Assembly: GCA_965247705.1 (NCBI GenBank)
Contig: CBDFHV010000081.1
Location: 192,857 to 256,856, forward strand
Length of the DNA stretch: 64,000 bases
Source: CBDFHV01 sp965247705
Lineage (GTDB): Bacteria > Pseudomonadota > Alphaproteobacteria > Rhodospirillales > CAMCUA01
Direction of reading: 5' to 3'
Shown piece by piece: positions 54,370-61,663 of the stretch. Each line of letters starts with the position of its first letter. The first letter of the stretch is position 1. The notes under the pieces are model-generated. The model searched no databases. It was not told where the DNA came from and saw only the letters and a program-made list of their open reading frames with translations. The translations under genes and the position numbers were made by a program.

Positions 54370-55275
54370 TCACGCGGCGGGCCTGATTGAGATCGCGGCG
54401 TGCCACGCCTGACGAGCTTGAGCGGGGCTCAGGTAGCCGTTCTTTTCGACGATCCACTGGGCATTGTAGAGTTCGACGAAGTCGCGGACGGCGTCCCGCA
54501 GCTCCGCGATGTTGCGGTAGATGCGACCATGGATGATCTGTTCCTTCAGCGTGCGATTGAACCGCTCGGCGACGCCGTTGGTCTGGGGCTCGGCGACGAA
54601 GGCGTAGGACGGCTGGATGCCCCAGAACTTGATCTGGTTGGTGAAGTGGTCCGACAGATACTGGGAGCCGTGATCCATCCGCAAGGCCAGCCCCCGAGCC
54701 GCGCCGGCCGCGGTCGAGCCATACAGCCCGGCAAGCCCCATGGAGATCGGCTGCAGGGCGGCGAAGCGGTCGCCGCGCTTGCAGACATGCCAGCCGACAC
54801 ACTCGGCGTTCCAATGCTCGACGGCGGTGAAGATCCAGCCCCAGCCGTCGTCCACCGTGAACACCCGAACGCCATCGGTGCCCCACATGAGGTTCGGGGC
54901 ATGAGTGATGATCTCACCGTCATGGGGATTGCCGCCACGGCGGCGGCAGCGATGGGGCGAGAGCAGATTGTTCTCGCGCATCAGGCGGAGCACCCGCTTG
55001 CGGGCAACCCGGATGTCGCGACAGACCCGAAGCCGAGCCCAGACCTTGCGGTAGCCCTCGCCCTCCCAGGGCGATGCCTCCAGGTCGGCTTCGATCGCCA
55101 CCAGCAGCGCCTGGTCCGAGATCGCGGGCTTCGGTCCCCGACGCTTTGCCGGCGGCTGCTCGGCGTGCTGGCCGGAGGTCACGGCGTAGAACGAGGAGCG
55201 GGCCATGCCCCAGGCGGCGCAGACCCGCCGCAGGCCGTAGGCCAGACCCGTGCCGGGCGAGGTGGCGGCACTCAT
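54370..55275 (-). CDS. IS3-family transposase OrfB (integrase domain)
   Basis: The 301 residues show an HTH_21-like segment ('EGYRKVWARLRVCRDIRVARKRVLRLMRENNLL') and an rve integrase core with 'LMWGTDGVRVFTVDDGW' (D), 'LRMDHGSQYLSDHF' (D) and 'GVAERFNRTLKEQII' (E). The ATG overlaps the orfA stop (ATGA). Both frames are intact. Confidence 0.93.
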   Translation of the reverse strand: MSAATSPGTGLAYGLRRVCAAWGMARSSFYAVTSGQHAEQPPAKRRGPKPAISDQALLVAIEADLEASPWEGEGYRKVWARLRVCRDIRVARKRVLRLMRENNLLSPHRCRRRGGNPHDGEIITHAPNLMWGTDGVRVFTVDDGWGWIFTAVEHWNAECVGWHVCKRGDRFAALQPISMGLAGLYGSTAAGAARGLALRMDHGSQYLSDHFTNQIKFWGIQPSYAFVAEPQTNGVAERFNRTLKEQIIHGRIYRNIAELRDAVRDFVELYNAQWIVEKNGYLSPAQARQAWHAAISIRPAA

Positions 55276-55682
55276 CGCCGCGACCTCCGCCGCCCCAAAG
55301 GGCCGAAGGTCTCCGTCTTGGCCTCCAGCAGTTCCACCTGCATGGTCAACTCTCCGATCCGCTTCATGGCGCTATCCAGTTCCGCCTGCACCGGATCGCC
55401 CTTGCGTTGCTTGAGCGAGGCGTCGATCCCGCCGATCGCTTTCTCACGCCACTGCTCGAGCCGGAAGATCTCTACGCCCAACTGGCGCGACAGAAGTTGC
55501 ACCGGCTCGTCACGCAAAAGCCGCAGAACGACCTCACGCTTGCGCGCCACCGTCCATCGCTGGCCAAGTCCCAGCGGGCCTGCCGGCAAAGCCTGTCCTG
55601 GGGAAAACGTGGACGAGCCAAGCTCGCCCGCATTTACCACAGGCCCATCAACAGCAACTTTCTTCTCAAAATTATCGGTCAT
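55272..55682 (-). CDS. IS3-family transposase OrfA (DNA-binding)
   Basis: The 136 residues from ATG 55682 have a helix-turn-helix ('RKREVVLRLLRDEPVQLLSRQLGVEIFRLEQWREKA') and a C-terminal leucine-zipper-like helix ('LDSAMKRIGELTMQVELLEAKTE'), the usual orfA layout. It overlaps orfB by four bases rather than by a long frameshift window. Confidence 0.88.
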   Translation of the reverse strand: MTDNFEKKVAVDGPVVNAGELGSSTFSPGQALPAGPLGLGQRWTVARKREVVLRLLRDEPVQLLSRQLGVEIFRLEQWREKAIGGIDASLKQRKGDPVQAELDSAMKRIGELTMQVELLEAKTETFGPLGRRRSRR

Positions 55683-55732
55683 GTTCCGGTCCTCCTTGGA
55701 CACTTCGATTAAGCCAATTCTGTGTCCAAGGA

Positions 55733-55810
55733 AATCGGGTCCGACTCACCTGCCATGGCCATGGTCACCGCCGCCACCGCGAGCCCGAGCGCTTGGAGTT
55801 TTGTCCGCAT
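55733..55810 (-). pseudogene. N-terminal remnant (signal peptide) of the PEP-CTERM gene
   Basis: ATG 55810 follows GTAGGAA and encodes 'MRTKLQALGLAVAAVTMAMAG', a Sec signal peptide, then about five more native residues before IS3 sequence is entered; the frame stops at 55709-55711. The C-terminal part of the presumed same gene is at 54176-54349. The middle, normally 150-200 residues, is missing, so the insertion was accompanied by a deletion. That both pieces come from one gene is inferred from strand, order and type. Confidence 0.7.
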
Positions 55811-55872
55811 CGTTTCCTACCACCTCTAGGTTTCGGCGAAAGTGCCGCACCTCTTGTTTCAGGGAAAACAGA

Positions 55873-55888
55873 TACAAAATTCGTGCCA
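55873..55888 (-). promoter_or_regulatory. Sigma-54 (RpoN) promoter of the broken PEP-CTERM gene
   Basis: On the minus strand TGGCACG-AATT-TTGTA matches the -24/-12 consensus TGGCACG-N4-TTGCW with one base changed at the -12 box. It lies 63-78 bases before ATG 55810. PEP-CTERM genes in other bacteria are under RpoN control with the PrsK/PrsR two-component pair. Confidence 0.75.
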
Positions 55889-55951
55889 AACATTGGTTTT
55901 TATTGATTCCAATGGCTTACGGACACGGCCCTCCGGCGCGGCGACTCAATC

Positions 55952-56021
55952 TGTAAATTTTTCTGACACTTTTTGGGCGATTCCGCGATTTCCGGCGAAA
56001 TCCTGTAAAAATAACCGACAC
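55952..56021. promoter_or_regulatory. Two direct repeats, candidate enhancer sites for a sigma-54 activator
   Basis: TGTAAATTTTTCTGACAC (55952-55969) and TGTAAAAATAACCGACAC (56004-56021) share TGTAAA and GACAC ends and lie 52 bases apart, close to five helical turns. They are about 65-150 bases upstream of the sigma-54 promoter, the usual place for activator binding. Confidence 0.6.
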
Positions 56022-56118
56022 TCCGGAGGATTTTCCGATCCGTTGGTACCGGCCCCGTTCCAACGGATCGAATATCGCCATGGTGCTTGGCGACGGCCCT
56101 CGAGAACACCCTGCTGGG

Positions 56119-56460
56119 CTACGCCCCTCTCGGCCCGAACAGGATGACCGCCGCGCCGAGGAGACAGATCGCGGCGCCGAGAACGTCCCAGCGGTCGGGC
56201 CGCTGCATCTCGACGACCCACAGCCAACCGAGGGACGTGGCGATATAGACGCCGCCATAGGCCGCATAGACCCGCCCGGCGAAACCGCTGTCGATCCTGG
56301 TCAGCAGATAGGCGAAGAGGACCAGGCTGGCGATGCCGGGGACCAGCCACCAGGCGGACTTGCCCAGCCGCAGCCACACCCAGAAGGCGAAGCAGCCGCC
56401 GATTTCGGCGATCGCCGCCGCGACATAGGTGATCGTCGACGGAAGAAGCGCTGCCCTCAT
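56119..56460 (-). CDS. ynfA: YnfA/UPF0060 family membrane protein
   Basis: The 113 residues contain four membrane segments and the family pattern 'AEIGGCFAFWVWLRLGKSAWWLVPGIASLVLFAYLLTR' and 'RVYAAYGGVYIATSLGWLWVVE'. YnfA resembles small multidrug-resistance transporters. Its start codon directly abuts a 261-bp MITE, and no Shine-Dalgarno sequence is visible in the MITE end (GGTGCTCCTTGGT before ATG), so its translation is probably changed. Before insertion it would have started one base after the stop of the upstream gene. Confidence 0.9.
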   Translation of the reverse strand: MRAALLPSTITYVAAAIAEIGGCFAFWVWLRLGKSAWWLVPGIASLVLFAYLLTRIDSGFAGRVYAAYGGVYIATSLGWLWVVEMQRPDRWDVLGAAICLLGAAVILFGPRGA

Positions 56461-56720
56461 ACCAAGGAGCACCAATAATGACCCATAGAGATCGTCACTG
56501 CGTCCCATCGGGTAGGAGACACGCCGCTGGCGATGCGGGGCATCGTCGAGGCTTGTCGACGCCCTCCGACGGGTCGCAGTGACGACCGGAACGGCGGCCT
56601 CCCAGGGCTTTCGGACGTCGTCGCGTCCGCCTTGCGATGCACCGCATCGCCGCGCCGAACGCTCCTCGCCGAAAACCCTGGGAAGCCGTCTCTATGGGTC
56701 ATTATTGGTGCTCCTTGGTA
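56460..56720. mobile_element. 261-bp MITE with ~33-bp perfect terminal inverted repeats
   Basis: Positions 56459-56491 are the exact reverse complement of 56689-56721 (ATACCAAGGAGCACCAATAA at the left end). TA lies at both borders. Internal arms such as GTCACTGCG/CGCAGTGAC and GCGATGC/GCATCGC also pair, giving a nested palindrome like the 270-bp element at 731-1000. It has no coding capacity. It separates two genes of an arsR-led operon. Confidence 0.85.
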
Positions 56721-57170
56721 TCATGAATTCGCTTTGAAGGCGACGCGGCACAGGCCCCACAAGATCACCGCGAAAAGAAGATGCGGCACCAGGGAAGCGA
56801 CGATCAGTTTCGGGGTGACCGCGAGGCCAAGAAATCCCCATCCGACAATGGGAAAGAAGACCAGCAGAACGGCGACCCACAACGCGCCGGCCAGCGCCAG
56901 CGCCTTGGTCACGTTCAGGTTGTCGCGAAACAGGATCACGTAGGCGATCGACCAGAACGCCACATAGACCACATGGAACAAGAGGCCGATGGGCAGGGGC
57001 AGCGGGCGCCCGAGCACCGTTTCGGCGAAGGCGAGGCCGAGGGGCTTGGGCATCGGCGAGACGCCGAACTTCATGGCCGGCACCATCACCGCGGTGAGCA
57101 GCAAGGCGGTCACCACGCCGACCCCGCCGGCCTTCGCCAGCTCGGTCGTCGGCAGCTTGTGAAATTGCAT
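56721..57170 (-). CDS. Hypothetical membrane protein in an arsR operon
   Basis: The 149 residues contain four hydrophobic segments ('GGVGVVTALLLTAVMVPAM', 'LPIGLLFHVVYVAFWSIAYVILF', 'ALALAGALWVAVLLVFFPIVGW', 'LIVASLVPHLLFAVILWGLC'). I cannot name the family. ATG 57170 has GGAGG eight bases upstream and lies three bases after the arsR stop. The TGA stop touches the MITE end. Confidence 0.7.
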   Translation of the reverse strand: MQFHKLPTTELAKAGGVGVVTALLLTAVMVPAMKFGVSPMPKPLGLAFAETVLGRPLPLPIGLLFHVVYVAFWSIAYVILFRDNLNVTKALALAGALWVAVLLVFFPIVGWGFLGLAVTPKLIVASLVPHLLFAVILWGLCRVAFKANS

Positions 57171-57172
57171 GA

Positions 57173-57562
57173 TCATTTCCTCCGTGATGGGACCGTGTCC
57201 GAGGGGCCGCAGACGCGTCTGCCGCCAACCGATGGTGGGGTGGCCACCGTCGCGCACTCCGGCAGGCATCCATCGGGGGCGGCGGCGCAGCAGTCATCGG
57301 ACAGAAAGCTCACCAAGCCGGCGACGCGCGCGTAATCGGCGGCGTAGAAAAGGTTGCGGCCGCTGCGCCGGCACTTGATCAGCCCCGCGTTCAGGAGCCG
57401 TCCGAGATGGAAGGACAGGCTGTTGGCCGGAAGGTCCAGGTGCCGGCTGATGTCTCCCGCCGCCAGGCCGTCCTCGCCGGCGGGGATCAGCAGGCGCAGC
57501 ACGCCCAGTCGGGTGTCATGGGCCAGGGCTTCGAACGAGCCGACAGCGTCATTCATTTCCAT
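57173..57562 (-). CDS. ArsR-family metalloregulator-like repressor
   Basis: The 129 residues have the winged helix 'FEALAHDTRLGVLRLLIPAGEDGLAAGDISRHLDLPANSLSFHLGRLLNAGLIKCRRSGRNLFYAADY', followed by 'DDCCAAAPDGCLPEC', a C-terminal Cys cluster like those that sense arsenite in alphaproteobacterial ArsR proteins. No other ars genes are in view. Its ATG is immediately beside a 7-bp perfect dyad, indicating autorepression and possibly a leaderless message. Confidence 0.88.
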   Translation of the reverse strand: MEMNDAVGSFEALAHDTRLGVLRLLIPAGEDGLAAGDISRHLDLPANSLSFHLGRLLNAGLIKCRRSGRNLFYAADYARVAGLVSFLSDDCCAAAPDGCLPECATVATPPSVGGRRVCGPSDTVPSRRK

Positions 57563-57582
57563 AATTCAACGATGATTGAATT
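57563..57582 (-). promoter_or_regulatory. ArsR operator abutting the arsR start codon
   Basis: AATTCAA-N6-TTGAATT is a perfect dyad of the ArsR-operator type, ending at the base next to ATG 57562. On the minus strand TTGCGG-N17-AATCAT precedes, ending nine bases from the ATG, so RNA would begin close to the start codon. Confidence 0.7.
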
Positions 57583-57833
57583 GTTTAGCGCCGGCCGCAA
57601 GCACGGATTCCGCCGCCAAGGTTCAACTCATCGTGAAGCGATCCGTGGCGTCATATTCCACAAACGACGGCGGGGCACGCTGACTTGGCGCCGTCAGCAG
57701 GAACGCGAGGATTCTTTCCGCACCACCTTACTCCTGCATGCCGTCACCAACTTTTGCGCATGGCTATTTTGCAACCCCTCCTCATCCCAAATCGGATGGC
57801 AGACCCCAGTGATTGGAAGAAAAACAGGAAGTG

Positions 57834-57945
57834 TAACCACAGAGAACACAGAGAACACAGAGATAGACACAGAGAAAATAATAGGAGATATTTTTATTCT
57901 TTCATCTCTGTGTAACCTCTGCGTTCTCTGTGTTCTCTGTGGTTA
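57834..57945. repeat. CACAGAG-type AT-rich inverted repeat, copy B (112 bp)
   Basis: TAACCACAGAGAACACAGAG and further CACAGAG units on the left pair with the mirror sequence ending TTCTCTGTGTTCTCTGTGGTTA. Arms are over 40 bases with few mismatches around an A/T-rich loop. The 250 bases between the arsR operator and this repeat show no gene. Confidence 0.88.
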
Positions 57946-58005
57946 ATATTGTTTGGGTCATGCCACGACCCACCCCGATAACCATCGCTTCAACTGTACA
58001 GATAG

Positions 58006-59217
58006 GGTATTCACCTGACACTACCGCCCCGTATCCGCGCGCACGCGGGGGGGGGGGTGATTAAGCGGCTTTTGCCTTCTTCATCTTGGTCGGCGTCTCC
58101 TTTTTCGGCAATCCGTCCTTGAATGCCCTGGCCGGCGTGCGACCGTTCATGCCGCGACCCTGGTGCGGCCGTCGGGTGTTGTAGCCGACCAGGTAGGTGT
58201 CGAGATCGGCCTGCATCTCGTCGACGGACTCGTAGAACTTCTTGCGCCCCATGACGCGGAAGTGCTCGTCGAGCAGGGTGCGGTGCAGCCTTTCGACATA
58301 ACCGTTCGACTGCGGCCGCCGGACCTTGGTCGTGCGGTGCTCGATCTCCTCCAGTTGCAGGAACAGCTCATAGGGATGGCGATCCGGGCGGCCGCAGAAT
58401 TCCCGGCCATTGTCCGACAGCACCGTGGTGATCCCCGCGTCGTGGGCCTCGAAGGTCGGCAGCACGTCGTTGTTCATCACGTGCACGGCGGTCAGCGGCA
58501 GTTTGGACGTGTAAAGTCTTCCCCAGGCATAGCGGCTGAAGCAATCGATGACGCTTTGCAGGTAGATCTTGCCGACTCCCTTCAGATGGCCGACGAAAAA
58601 GGTGTCCACGGCCACCAGGTCACCGGTGTGGTGGGTCTCGATATGGCGCTCGCGGAACTCGGGGCTGAACCGTTCCAGCAGCCGGATCTGCTCGTCGCTG
58701 AGTTCGATCTTGCACCCGCCGACGTGCTTCTCAAGGCGCAGCAGGCGATCGTGCTTGGTCAACAGATCGTGCCGGCTCCAGACACCGCGAACGCCGCCGG
58801 ACGAAACCTGGATGCCCTTCAGCGCCAATTCCTGCGCCACCCGCAAGGGACCGTGGCCGGGGTGCTCCAGGGCATGATCGAGCACCGCTTTCTCGACCGC
58901 CTCGGAAACCCGGTTGGGATGCGGGCCGCGGGCGCCGGGCAGCCGGTCGATAAGCCCTTCCGCGCCATAAATCTGGAAGTTGCGCCGGATCTCGTAGAAC
59001 TGCTGGCGGCTGTAGCCCATGATCCGGCAGGCCTTGGAGACGTTGTTCATCTCGATGGCCAGCTCGAGCATCGATAGCTTGCGTCGTGCTACTTTATCCT
59101 TCGTGGTCATGTCGTCTCTCCTGGTGCGGGTTGCGATGAAGCGTCAACTCCATCCTACAACCCCCCAGGGGCGGCATGGCCACGCCTCTCAGCGGGCCAA
59201 AATGTCAGGTGATTACC
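58006..59217 (-). mobile_element. IS481-family insertion sequence
   Basis: About 1.21 kb bounded by GGTATTCACCTGACA on the left and the complement of GGTAATCACCTGACA on the right, one mismatch in 15. It carries one transposase gene. An 11-base G run (58047-58057) lies between the left end and the transposase stop. Exact borders and target repeats are uncertain. Confidence 0.82.
58061..59110 (-). CDS. IS481-family transposase
   Basis: The 349 residues have an N-terminal HTH ('NNVSKACRIMGYSRQQFYEIRRNFQIYG') and an rve integrase domain with 'GDLVAVDTFFVGHLKGVGKIYLQSVIDCFSRYAWGRLY' (D), 'TVLSDNGREFCG' (D) and 'SNGYVERLHRTLLDEHF' (E). The C-terminus is Lys-rich. The frame is intact. Confidence 0.92.
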   Translation of the reverse strand: MTTKDKVARRKLSMLELAIEMNNVSKACRIMGYSRQQFYEIRRNFQIYGAEGLIDRLPGARGPHPNRVSEAVEKAVLDHALEHPGHGPLRVAQELALKGIQVSSGGVRGVWSRHDLLTKHDRLLRLEKHVGGCKIELSDEQIRLLERFSPEFRERHIETHHTGDLVAVDTFFVGHLKGVGKIYLQSVIDCFSRYAWGRLYTSKLPLTAVHVMNNDVLPTFEAHDAGITTVLSDNGREFCGRPDRHPYELFLQLEEIEHRTTKVRRPQSNGYVERLHRTLLDEHFRVMGRKKFYESVDEMQADLDTYLVGYNTRRPHQGRGMNGRTPARAFKDGLPKKETPTKMKKAKAA

Positions 59218-59349
59218 GTCTCAGCACACTTCAACGGACGGTGACATCGTTTCCGTCCTAGCCTGCGCGTCGCTGTTGCGGTGTGGCGCTTCGAGCGCCA
59301 CTATTCCCGGCAGCGTGCGGTCCAATACGGACCGCCAGGAGGAACCGAC

Positions 59350-60309
59350 ATGCCCGACTATGTGATCCAGGGTTTCGTGCCCGCCGTCGTGACGCCCTTT
59401 AGCGACAAGGGCGACATCATGTTCGACGCTTTCGACGAGATCATCCGCTGGCATCTGAGCTGGGGCGCCACCGGGTTTCTGGTCGCCGGCGACAATGGGG
59501 AGCAGTGGGCCCTGTCGGCCGGCGAGCTGACCCAACTGGCCGCCGCGGCCACCAAGGCGGTGAGGGGCCAGGCGCCGGTGTTCGTCGGCTGTACGGCGGT
59601 TACCACCACCGAGTTGGTAGCCCGCGCCCGCGCCGTCGCCGAGGGGGGCGCCACCGGCGTCGCGGTGACCCAGCCCTACGTGGTGCTGAACGCCACCAAG
59701 GCGGAGATATGCCACCGCTTCGAGGCGGTGGCCAAGGCCGTCGACAATCCGATCATGGTGTTCAACACGCCCCAGCGCAGCGGCTTCCCCATCACCCACG
59801 AGTACCTGGCGGCGATCATGGACGTGGCCCCCATCGTCGGCATCAAGCAGTCCGACCCCCGCCTCGCCTTCGTCTTCGAGTCCCTGCGCCGGTTTCGCGA
59901 CCGGATCGCCATCTTTGTCGGCAACGGCAGCAACATGCTGGCCGGCCGCTTGATGGGCTCAGCCGGATTCATCTCCACCGGGCCGGACCTTCTGGGCAAC
60001 GACATCGGGCGGATCCTCGACGTGGCCAGCCTCGGCATCGAAGAACGCTTGGCGCTTCACGCCCGCGTCCACCTGATCTTCAACACCATGCTGGCCAGCG
60101 TCCCCGGCGCGCCGGCGGGCTCGGTCGGCCCGGCCACCGATCCGGCGCCCTACAAGGCGGCCCTCAACATGCTCGGGCTGCCCGCCGGCGTCCCCCGCGA
60201 CCCGATACGCCCGGCGACGCCGGAGGTGGCGGCGCGCATCCGCGCGGTCCTCGACGATCTCGGCATCCTCGACCGCGGTTCGAGTCCCGGAGCGAGGTCG
60301 GCGGCCTGA
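59350..60309 (+). CDS. Divergent DapA/NAL-superfamily lyase-like protein
   Basis: The 319 residues from ATG 59350 (AGGAGGA upstream) form a TIM barrel of the dihydrodipicolinate synthase/N-acetylneuraminate lyase superfamily. The Schiff-base lysine is in 'PIVGIKQSDPRLAF'. Two usual active-site features differ: the pyruvate-binding Thr-Thr of GTTGE is Asp-Asn ('AGDNGEQWALS'), and the catalytic Tyr of YNxPxRTG is Phe ('VFNTPQRSGF'). True DapA activity is therefore unlikely; another aldol or decarboxylation/dehydration substrate is probable. It heads a co-directed cluster with a metallo-hydrolase and DMFase-like genes. Confidence 0.82.
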   Translation: MPDYVIQGFVPAVVTPFSDKGDIMFDAFDEIIRWHLSWGATGFLVAGDNGEQWALSAGELTQLAAAATKAVRGQAPVFVGCTAVTTTELVARARAVAEGGATGVAVTQPYVVLNATKAEICHRFEAVAKAVDNPIMVFNTPQRSGFPITHEYLAAIMDVAPIVGIKQSDPRLAFVFESLRRFRDRIAIFVGNGSNMLAGRLMGSAGFISTGPDLLGNDIGRILDVASLGIEERLALHARVHLIFNTMLASVPGAPAGSVGPATDPAPYKAALNMLGLPAGVPRDPIRPATPEVAARIRAVLDDLGILDRGSSPGARSAA

Positions 60310-60339
60310 ACGCCGAACGAGTCCACAGACAGGACGGAC

Positions 60340-61101
60340 ATGCAGGTACGGGTTCTCGGTTGCGACGGCGGCATCGGCGACCCCTTGCGCACCAACGCCC
60401 TGCTGGTGGGCGACGACATCCTGCTCGACGCCGGCACGGGCGTCGGCGATCTTCCGCTGGCGCGGCTGTTGACCGTCGATCATGTTTTCATCACCCATGC
60501 TCATATGGATCACTTCGCCGATCTGCCGCTGCTGATCGACGCGGTGGTGACGGGCCGCGACCGCCCGGTGACGGTTCACGCCACGGAAGAGACCCTGCGG
60601 TCCTTCGAGGACCACATCTTCAACTGGACCATCTGGCCGGATCTCCGGCAGATCCCGACACCGGACAAACCCAGCCTACAATTTTCGCCGGTCGAGGTCG
60701 GCACGACGATCGATCTGGGCAAGTGCCGGATCACCCCCGTCCCCGCCAACCACACCGTCTCGACAGTGGGCTTCGCGTTGGAGCACGATGGCGCGAGCCT
60801 GGTCTACTGCGGCGACACCCGGCCGTGCGACGCCCTGTGGGCGGCCGTCAACGCCATCGAGACGCGGTACGTGCTTATCGAGACCGCCTTCGACGACGCC
60901 CACATGCGCCTGGCGGAGACCGCCGGCCACCTCTGCCCAACCACCCTCGCCGCCGAAATCGAGAAACTCCAGCGCCCGGCCGATATCTACATCAACCACA
61001 TGAAACCCGGCCTGCACGAGGCGATCATGGGGGAAATCGGGCGGGCGGTCTGGAACAAGACACCGCAGCAATTGAACCGGGGCCAGGTGTTGGAGCTTTG
61101 A
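60340..61101 (+). CDS. Metallo-beta-lactamase-fold hydrolase (class II cAMP phosphodiesterase-like)
   Basis: The 253 residues contain the di-metal motif 'VFITHAHMDHFADLPLLIDAVV', 'PVPANHTVSTVGFALEH' and 'LVYCGDTRPCDALW', and a late His in 'YINHMKPGLHEAI'. The start 'VRVLGCDGGIGDPLRTNALLVGDDILLDAGTG' resembles class II 3',5'-cyclic-nucleotide phosphodiesterases, a branch near RNase Z. It lies 30 bases after the DapA-like gene. In this cluster it may act on another ester or amide. Confidence 0.8.
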   Translation: MQVRVLGCDGGIGDPLRTNALLVGDDILLDAGTGVGDLPLARLLTVDHVFITHAHMDHFADLPLLIDAVVTGRDRPVTVHATEETLRSFEDHIFNWTIWPDLRQIPTPDKPSLQFSPVEVGTTIDLGKCRITPVPANHTVSTVGFALEHDGASLVYCGDTRPCDALWAAVNAIETRYVLIETAFDDAHMRLAETAGHLCPTTLAAEIEKLQRPADIYINHMKPGLHEAIMGEIGRAVWNKTPQQLNRGQVLEL

Positions 61102-61146
61102 ATGATTCAGGTTACTCGGCCTGGCGGCTTCAGAGACTGATTTGCC

Positions 61147-61476
61147 ATGCAACCCTACGACCCCACCGACGCAGTATTTGAAATCGACCCAACGCGCACC
61201 GACCTGGCGGTGGCGTTTCGGGACAACCCGCGGGGACCCCACGGGGAAGAATTGCGCCACGTGCTGCACCGCATGCGCTCCGGCCCGCTTCAGGGGAAGT
61301 ACGTGCTGCTGGTCCGCAAGCCCGGCGCGGAATGGGTGCTGGCGCGACTGACGGGAAATAGGGGGGAGCCGCCGGAGGTGCTGGCGGACCGGGTGTGCCA
61401 TTCCCTGGACGAGGCCGAATGGGCGGTGTTCAAGCTGCGCTGGGAAGCGTTGACCGGCCGGACGCTGGATTTGTGA
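61147..61476 (+). CDS. N,N-dimethylformamidase small-subunit-like protein
   Basis: The 109 residues lack a well-known domain, but 'NPRG...LRHVLHRMRSGPLQGKYVLLV...EWVLARL...GEPPEVLADRVCHSLDEAEWAVFKLRWEAL' follows the pattern of the small (alpha) subunit of dimethylformamidase as I remember it: NPxG, then GKY, EW, a Gly-x-x-Pro turn, Asp-x-x-Phe/Cys-x-(S/T)xxEA and AVFxxR. Its place before the large-subunit gene agrees with the known alpha-beta gene order. It is shorter than the characterised subunit (about 132). Confidence 0.65.
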   Translation: MQPYDPTDAVFEIDPTRTDLAVAFRDNPRGPHGEELRHVLHRMRSGPLQGKYVLLVRKPGAEWVLARLTGNRGEPPEVLADRVCHSLDEAEWAVFKLRWEALTGRTLDL

Positions 61477-61529
61477 GGGCGGTGAGCCAACGAAGTGACT
61501 CGCTTTCCCCTCCTCCACCCCGGCTGACA

Positions 61530-61614
61530 TTGCCGGACTGGTTCCGGCAATCCATGGTACTTCAGAGTCTGGAGTTTGCCATGTTCCTTGGGTACCCGGG
61601 ACGAGCCCGGGTAC
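61530..61614. repeat. Inverted pair of alphaproteobacterial REP-like palindromes
   Basis: TTGCCGGA-CTGGT-TCCGGCAA (61530-61550) and GTACCCGGG-ACGAG-CCCGGGTAC (61592-61614) are two diverged copies, in opposite orientation, of the 'GTCATGCCCGGACTTGTCCCGGGCATCC' kind of repeat common in alphaproteobacteria (shown here only as a pattern). They lie between the small- and large-subunit genes and may modulate downstream expression. Confidence 0.7.
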
Positions 61615-61663
61615 GACATCCCCATATTGAGCAATCGGCCCGGGATGAACGCGAAAGACGATC

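Larger units (their letters stand above)
54350..55732 (-). mobile_element. IS3-family insertion sequence
   Basis: A 1383-bp segment bounded by TCCTTGGACACA and TGTGTCCAAGGA, exact inverted ends, holds orfA and orfB. The flanking bases do not show a clear 3-5-bp direct repeat, which suggests that adjacent DNA was deleted after insertion or that two copies recombined. It splits a PEP-CTERM gene. Confidence 0.85.
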
